Assembly (NCBI GenBank): GCA_027295245.1
Contig: JAPULF010000013.1
Coordinates: 1 to 11,577 of the forward strand
Direction: 5' to 3'
Source: Planctomycetota bacterium
GTDB lineage: Bacteria; Planctomycetota; Phycisphaerae; UBA1845; UTPLA1
DNA: 11,577 bases
The notes beneath the pieces were generated by a model. It was not told the DNA's origin. It did no database searches and saw only the letters and a program-made list of their open reading frames with translations. Positions 8,732 to 11,577 of this stretch are shown in pieces; position 1 is the stretch's first letter, and the number at the start of each line of letters is the position of its first letter. The position numbers and the translations under genes were made by a program.

Positions 8732-8746
8732 GCCTGCAACGCAGGC
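8732..8746. repeat. Short perfect hairpin in the DUF444 leader
   Basis: GCCTGC (8732-8737) and GCAGGC (8741-8746) form a 6-bp stem with a 3-nt loop. It lies between the TATAAT element and the DUF444 start. A weaker GGCC-TGAA / TTC-GGCC stem with one bulged base adjoins it at about 8713-8734. Neither is followed by a T-run, so a terminator is unlikely. Confidence 0.3.
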
Positions 8747-8759
8747 GCTATTCATAGAT

Positions 8760-8765
8760 ATTATA
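8760..8765 (-). promoter_or_regulatory. TATAAT -10-like element for the DUF444-SpoVR unit
   Basis: A perfect TATAAT on the minus strand sits inside an AT-rich island (8747-8768) that contrasts with the GC-rich surroundings. No recognisable -35 lies 16-18 nt upstream, and there is no TGn extension. The implied start near 8753 gives a leader of about 80 nt before the ATG at 8670. Confidence 0.35.
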
Positions 8766-9084
8766 TATCGCCGACCTGACGGATTGCGCGAATGCGGGCA
8801 ATCCCACAATGCGACGGGCCCACGCGATAATCCACGCAGTTTGCCCCGATGAACCCATTCGAGCCCGCTCATTCAATATCGGACAGTTTGATCGTGTCAT
8901 TGCACCTACTCTGCGACGCACTGGGAGGCACCGTCAAATCCTGCGTGGGTTCCTTGAATCGTCGCTTGTTTTCACGTTCGTCCGAGGTGGCCCGAGGCGG
9001 CATGGCTGGTGACGCGAACGCCCGGTGGCCGGCCATTGACCCGCTTCCGGATATTGTGAATCGACTGAGACGGGTGCAGATTGC

Positions 9085-9144
9085 CGGCAGATCTGCGTGC
9101 GACGCGAGCCCACGGCTCGTCCGGCCGGTTGGGCTGATCTGCCG
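9085..9144. repeat. Nested inverted repeat in the gene-free region
   Basis: CGGCAGATC (9085-9093) is exactly complementary to GATCTGCCG (9136-9144). Inside this 9-bp outer stem lies a second perfect stem, CGAGCC (9105-9110) with GGCTCG (9114-9119) around a 3-nt loop, and the palindrome CCGGCCGG (9121-9128). The whole 60-nt unit could fold as one structured RNA or DNA element. High GC makes chance stems common, so support is moderate. Confidence 0.4.
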
Positions 9145-9462
9145 CGATCCGCAATTCGCCCACGAAACGCGGTCCGGGGGGGTACGGATGTCTCGGGAGT
9201 CGAAGTGTCAAATGATGACCACCGTCAATTTGTTATGCTGACTCACGGCGGCGGGCGAAAGTGATTATCGGCGGCTATCCTTCGGCCCCTTGCGACGAAA
9301 TATGTTCCGGATGGAATCGACCTGATAGGGAAATCGCCAACCACGCTTCCGGGGGGCGAAGGAGGCGGTGCAAGATTGAGCGCCTTCGGATGAACTTCCA
9401 GCCACGCATGCCGGATTGAGACACTGTTCGAGCGCGTATTCGCGTTTCGATTCGCCGGGGTG

Positions 9463-9468
9463 TACAAT
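9463..9468 (+). promoter_or_regulatory. TACAAT -10-like element upstream of fbp
   Basis: TACAAT matches 5 of 6 positions of the sigma-70 -10 box and is oriented towards fbp. The best -35 candidate (TTCGCG at 9439-9444, 18-nt spacing) is poor. The predicted start near 9475 gives a leader of about 90 nt and falls inside the loop of the first hairpin, CCGAGA / TCTCGG. Confidence 0.35.
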
Positions 9469-9514
9469 CCGAGAAGCCTGTCTCGGTGCGATCGGGTGCT
9501 GCCGCCTGATCGCA
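9469..9514 (+). promoter_or_regulatory. Two back-to-back hairpins in the fbp leader
   Basis: The first is CCGAGA (9469-9474) with TCTCGG (9481-9486), a perfect 6-bp stem with a 6-nt loop. It is immediately followed by TGCGATCGGG (9487-9496) with CCTGATCGCA (9505-9514), a 10-bp stem whose only deviation is one G-U pair and whose loop is TGCTGCCG. No T-run follows, so this is not an intrinsic terminator. The second hairpin is within the predicted fbp leader, ending 32 nt before the ribosome-binding site; the first overlaps the predicted start and could be a protein-binding site. Confidence 0.45.
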
Positions 9515-9563
9515 TGGACAGTCGGAAATGCCTTGCGTCATTCATCAAAGGAGACCGGTTCGA

Positions 9564-10583
9564 ATGTGCGCTACTGATGTACGGCGGGAATCGGGATTGA
9601 TCACGATCGAGGAGCACATTCTCGGCCGGCAGAGCGCCCACCCGACGGCGACCGGCAGTTTCAGTTGGCTCTTGTCGGGCATTACGCTGGCCGCCCGCAT
9701 CATTTCGGCGAAGGTCCGCCGGGCGGGGATTCTGGACATTCTGGGCGACGCGGGTGAGAGCAACATACACGGTGAGCAGCAACAAAAGCTCGACGTTCTG
9801 GCGAACAAGACCCTGGAGTTGTGCCTCGCCTATCGCGGAAACGTGGGGATCATTGCATCCGAGGAATTGGACGAGCCCACCGTTCTGGCGACGGGGGCGT
9901 CCGGCCGCTACATTGTGATTTTCGATCCGCTCGACGGGTCGAGCAACATCGACGTCAACGTGTCGGTCGGGACGATCTTCTCGGTGTTGGAGCGCGAACC
10001 GGCGGGGTTCAATCACCACGATGCCGTGTCGGACGTGTTGCAGCCCGGCCACCGGCAGTTGGCGGCGGGATACATCGTTTACGGATCGAGCACGGTGTTG
10101 GCCTACACCGTTGGGGAGGGCCTGCACATGTTTACGCTGGATCCTTCGGTGGGGGCGTTTATTCTGGCGAACGAAAACGTCCGCATGCCGGAGACTGGCA
10201 AGTACTTCAGTGTAAACGAAGGTAACTACAATTCGTTTTCGCCGGGAATCCAGCGATTTCTCCAGTGGTGCAAGACGGAGGAGGCCGGACCGTATTCCGC
10301 CCGATACATAGGTTCGCTGGTGGCGGATTTTCACCGGACGCTTCTTCGCGGAGGCATATTTCTTTATCCATCGACGGCGAAGGCGCCGGGCGGCAAACTG
10401 CGCTTGATGTATGAGGCAAACCCGATCGCCTTCCTTGCCGAACAGGCCGGCGGCGAGGCAACCGACGGTCGAGGCCGAATCCTCGAAAAGATTCCCACCT
10501 CGCTGCACGAACGCACGCCGCTGATCGTTGGAAGCCCCGCAGAAATGGAACGTCTCAATCGGGAGATGTCCCAGGATTCGTGA
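9564..10583 (+). CDS. fbp: Class I fructose-1,6-bisphosphatase
   Basis: This 339-residue enzyme hydrolyses fructose 1,6-bisphosphate to fructose 6-phosphate in the cytoplasm, the committed step of gluconeogenesis. E. coli Fbp is 332 residues, so it is full length. Class I hallmarks are present: the metal-site acidic pair SEE (99-101), FDPLDGSSNIDVNVSVGT (120-137) with Asp121 and Asp124, the substrate segment ARYIGSLVADFHR (246-258), and LRLMYEANPIAFLAEQAGG (279-297) with Glu284 as the expected metal ligand. A glycine-rich segment GDAGESNIHGEQQQKLD (61-77) is also typical. The ATG at 9564 is used, with AAAGGAG at 9547-9553 placed 10 nt upstream; the earlier in-frame ATG at 9528 adds 12 unmatched residues and lies before that ribosome site. 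It lies 160 nt upstream of prmC on the same strand. Confidence 0.96.
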   Translation: MCATDVRRESGLITIEEHILGRQSAHPTATGSFSWLLSGITLAARIISAKVRRAGILDILGDAGESNIHGEQQQKLDVLANKTLELCLAYRGNVGIIASEELDEPTVLATGASGRYIVIFDPLDGSSNIDVNVSVGTIFSVLEREPAGFNHHDAVSDVLQPGHRQLAAGYIVYGSSTVLAYTVGEGLHMFTLDPSVGAFILANENVRMPETGKYFSVNEGNYNSFSPGIQRFLQWCKTEEAGPYSARYIGSLVADFHRTLLRGGIFLYPSTAKAPGGKLRLMYEANPIAFLAEQAGGEATDGRGRILEKIPTSLHERTPLIVGSPAEMERLNREMSQDS

Positions 10584-10743
10584 TCTTCGGCAAGACCGGG
10601 CTGGCTCCGAGCTGGGCGACCCTCAGGACAAGGAAAACGGCGATCGGTGAGGGGCCCGTCACTAGTCTGCCGCGGCCCGTAAGCGGCCGTCGCGGGCGAC
10701 CGAGCGGAGCCGGCATCATGCATCGAGACGGACCGCAAGCCCC
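10584..10743 (+). other. fbp-prmC intergenic spacer
   Basis: These 160 nt contain GC-rich partial stems (CCGCG at about 10669 facing CGCGG near 10692, and GGCC repeats) but no stem followed by a T-run. I see no terminator, promoter or gene, so co-transcription of fbp and prmC is possible but unproven. Confidence 0.4.
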
Positions 10744-11577
10744 ATGACGCAACCCGCCGCCACGCCGAACGAGACTTGGACCGTGGGAAAACTCCTGTCG
10801 TGGACCCTCGACCACTTCCGGACAAACGGTCTGCACGAACCGCGATTGGCGGCCGAACTGCTGTTGGCGTCGGCCCTGGGGTGCCGGAAGATCGAGCTTT
10901 ATACGCGGTACGAAGCCATTCCTTCCGCCGAAGAGCGGATCGCCTTTCGTCATTTGGTGCTGTCCGCGGCGGGCGGGGCGCCGATTGCCCACCTCGTGGG
11001 GAGTAAGGAGTTCTACTCGCTCGAGTTCGAGGTAACTGCGGATGTCTTGATACCACGCCCGGAGACCGAACTTCTCGTCGAGCGGGCCCTGTCGCAGTGT
11101 GGGGCCTGGGCGTTCGAACGGTTCGACATTCTGGATGTCGGCACGGGGTCCGGTTGCATCGCGATCAGCGTGGCCGCACGGCAACCGGCGGCCCGGGTGG
11201 TGGCCTCGGACTGTTCCGCCGCGGCATTGGAAATCGCGAAGCGGAACGCCCGGCGTCATGGCGTGTCCGATTCGGTTCGATTGGTTCGGGCCGACATGCT
11301 CGAATTGCCGGCCGATTCGGTTCCGGAGCAGGGATTCGACCTGGTCTTATCGAACCCGCCCTATATTTCGGAGGATGACCCGAGCGGGCTTGCGGAAGAC
11401 GTGAAGAAGTTCGAGCCTTCGGTCGCGCTCTACGGCGGACCGGACGGGTTGACGGCGTTTCGGCGGATTGCGGAGGGGGCCGGGCGAATCCTGAAACCGA
11501 CCGGCTTCATCTTCGTCGAAATCGGCTGCGGACAGGCCCCGCCGGTGGAGTCGGTATTTGCGGAACACGGGATGGTG
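10744..11577 (+). CDS. prmC: Peptide chain release factor N5-glutamine methyltransferase (partial, C-terminus off window)
   Basis: The frame is open from the ATG at 10744 to the window edge, giving 278 residues. PrmC (HemK) transfers a methyl group from S-adenosylmethionine to the glutamine of the GGQ motif in release factors RF1 and RF2. The N-terminal helical recognition domain covers about 10-95 (EPRLAAELLLASALG; APIAHLVGSKEFYSLEF). The linker motif IPRPETELLVERAL is at 103-116. The Rossmann methyltransferase domain has ILDVGTGSGCIAISVA (129-144) for SAM binding and catalytic LSNPPYI (202-208). ALYGGPDGLTAFRRI (228-242) and ILKPTGFIFVEIG (249-261) are also typical. Only about the last 10-20 residues should be missing. 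The Shine-Dalgarno is weak (ACGGA about 11 nt upstream). prmC often follows prfA; here it follows fbp. Confidence 0.95.
   Translation, partial: MTQPAATPNETWTVGKLLSWTLDHFRTNGLHEPRLAAELLLASALGCRKIELYTRYEAIPSAEERIAFRHLVLSAAGGAPIAHLVGSKEFYSLEFEVTADVLIPRPETELLVERALSQCGAWAFERFDILDVGTGSGCIAISVAARQPAARVVASDCSAAALEIAKRNARRHGVSDSVRLVRADMLELPADSVPEQGFDLVLSNPPYISEDDPSGLAEDVKKFEPSVALYGGPDGLTAFRRIAEGAGRILKPTGFIFVEIGCGQAPPVESVFAEHGMV

Larger units (their letters stand above)
8671..9563. other. Gene-free region between divergent DUF444 and fbp
   Basis: This stretch of about 890 nt separates two divergent units. Open frames exist on both strands (the longest on the plus strand is 8849-9241, 130 codons), but none resembles a known family or has a Shine-Dalgarno, and I do not call them. 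The region holds an AT-rich promoter-like site for DUF444, a hairpin in its leader, a nested inverted repeat at 9085-9144 and the hairpin-rich fbp leader, each listed separately. I looked for tRNA, RNase P, SRP RNA and tmRNA hallmarks and saw none. Confidence 0.6.

Noticed and set aside
8849..9241. A 130-codon open frame on the plus strand in the gene-free region
   Set aside because: It has no Shine-Dalgarno, no recognisable domain and no signal or membrane segment. It is kept as unlikely rather than impossible.
9243..10508. A 421-codon open frame on the minus strand
   Set aside because: It is antisense to fbp and rich in Arg, His and Pro, with no family resemblance.
10584..10743. Terminator between fbp and prmC
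   Set aside because: The GC-rich stems are short and none is followed by a T-run.

Overview
This is a GC-rich bacterial chromosomal window with ordinary housekeeping genes beside several envelope lipoproteins. There is no sign of a phage, insertion sequence, CRISPR array, tRNA or rRNA. The gene mix suggests Planctomycetota or a close relative: DUF11-repeat and DUF4349 lipoproteins, a SpoVR/DUF444 pair in a lineage with no obvious sporulation genes here, and a GTDC1-type glycosyltransferase. That placement is an inference, not a measurement.

Layout. (1) 1-1878, minus strand: an unrecognised lipoprotein with a proline-rich tail, followed through an ATGA overlap by a lipoprotein with a Big-1-like domain and DUF11 repeats that runs off the left edge. 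A good sigma-70-type promoter with palindromes just downstream of its start site lies at about 2026-2094. (2) 2267-2719, minus strand: a GAF-fold free methionine-(R)-sulfoxide reductase with its three cysteines. (3) 2818-4380, plus strand: a VOC/glyoxalase-fold protein and, 15 nt later, a glycosyltransferase of the family that contains human tRNA-queuosine mannosyltransferase (GTDC1/QTMAN). (4) 4407-5771, minus strand: a DUF4349 lipoprotein followed by a small lipoprotein whose Shine-Dalgarno begins in the upstream stop codon. (5) 6026-8670, minus strand: a DUF444/YeaH-YhbH von Willebrand A-type protein followed by SpoVR/YcgB. (6) 8671-9563: nearly 0.9 kb without a convincing gene, holding a nested inverted repeat, an AT-rich promoter-like site for DUF444 and a hairpin-rich leader for fbp. 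(7) 9564-10583, plus strand: class I fructose-1,6-bisphosphatase. (8) 10744 to the right edge, plus strand: PrmC, cut off by the window.

The genes form short transcription units with no single shared pathway. The left and central lipoprotein pairs (four lipoboxes) act at the cell envelope. The DUF444-SpoVR pair is two thirds of the conserved PrkA-YeaH-YcgB stress module, and the PrkA kinase is not upstream of it here. Fbp (gluconeogenesis) and PrmC (release-factor methylation) are housekeeping. The points most worth following are the bacterial QTMAN-like protein, the operator-like palindromes at the left promoter, the structured fbp leader, and the gene-free region with nested inverted repeats. 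I did not find a convincing new multi-gene defence or biosynthetic system.
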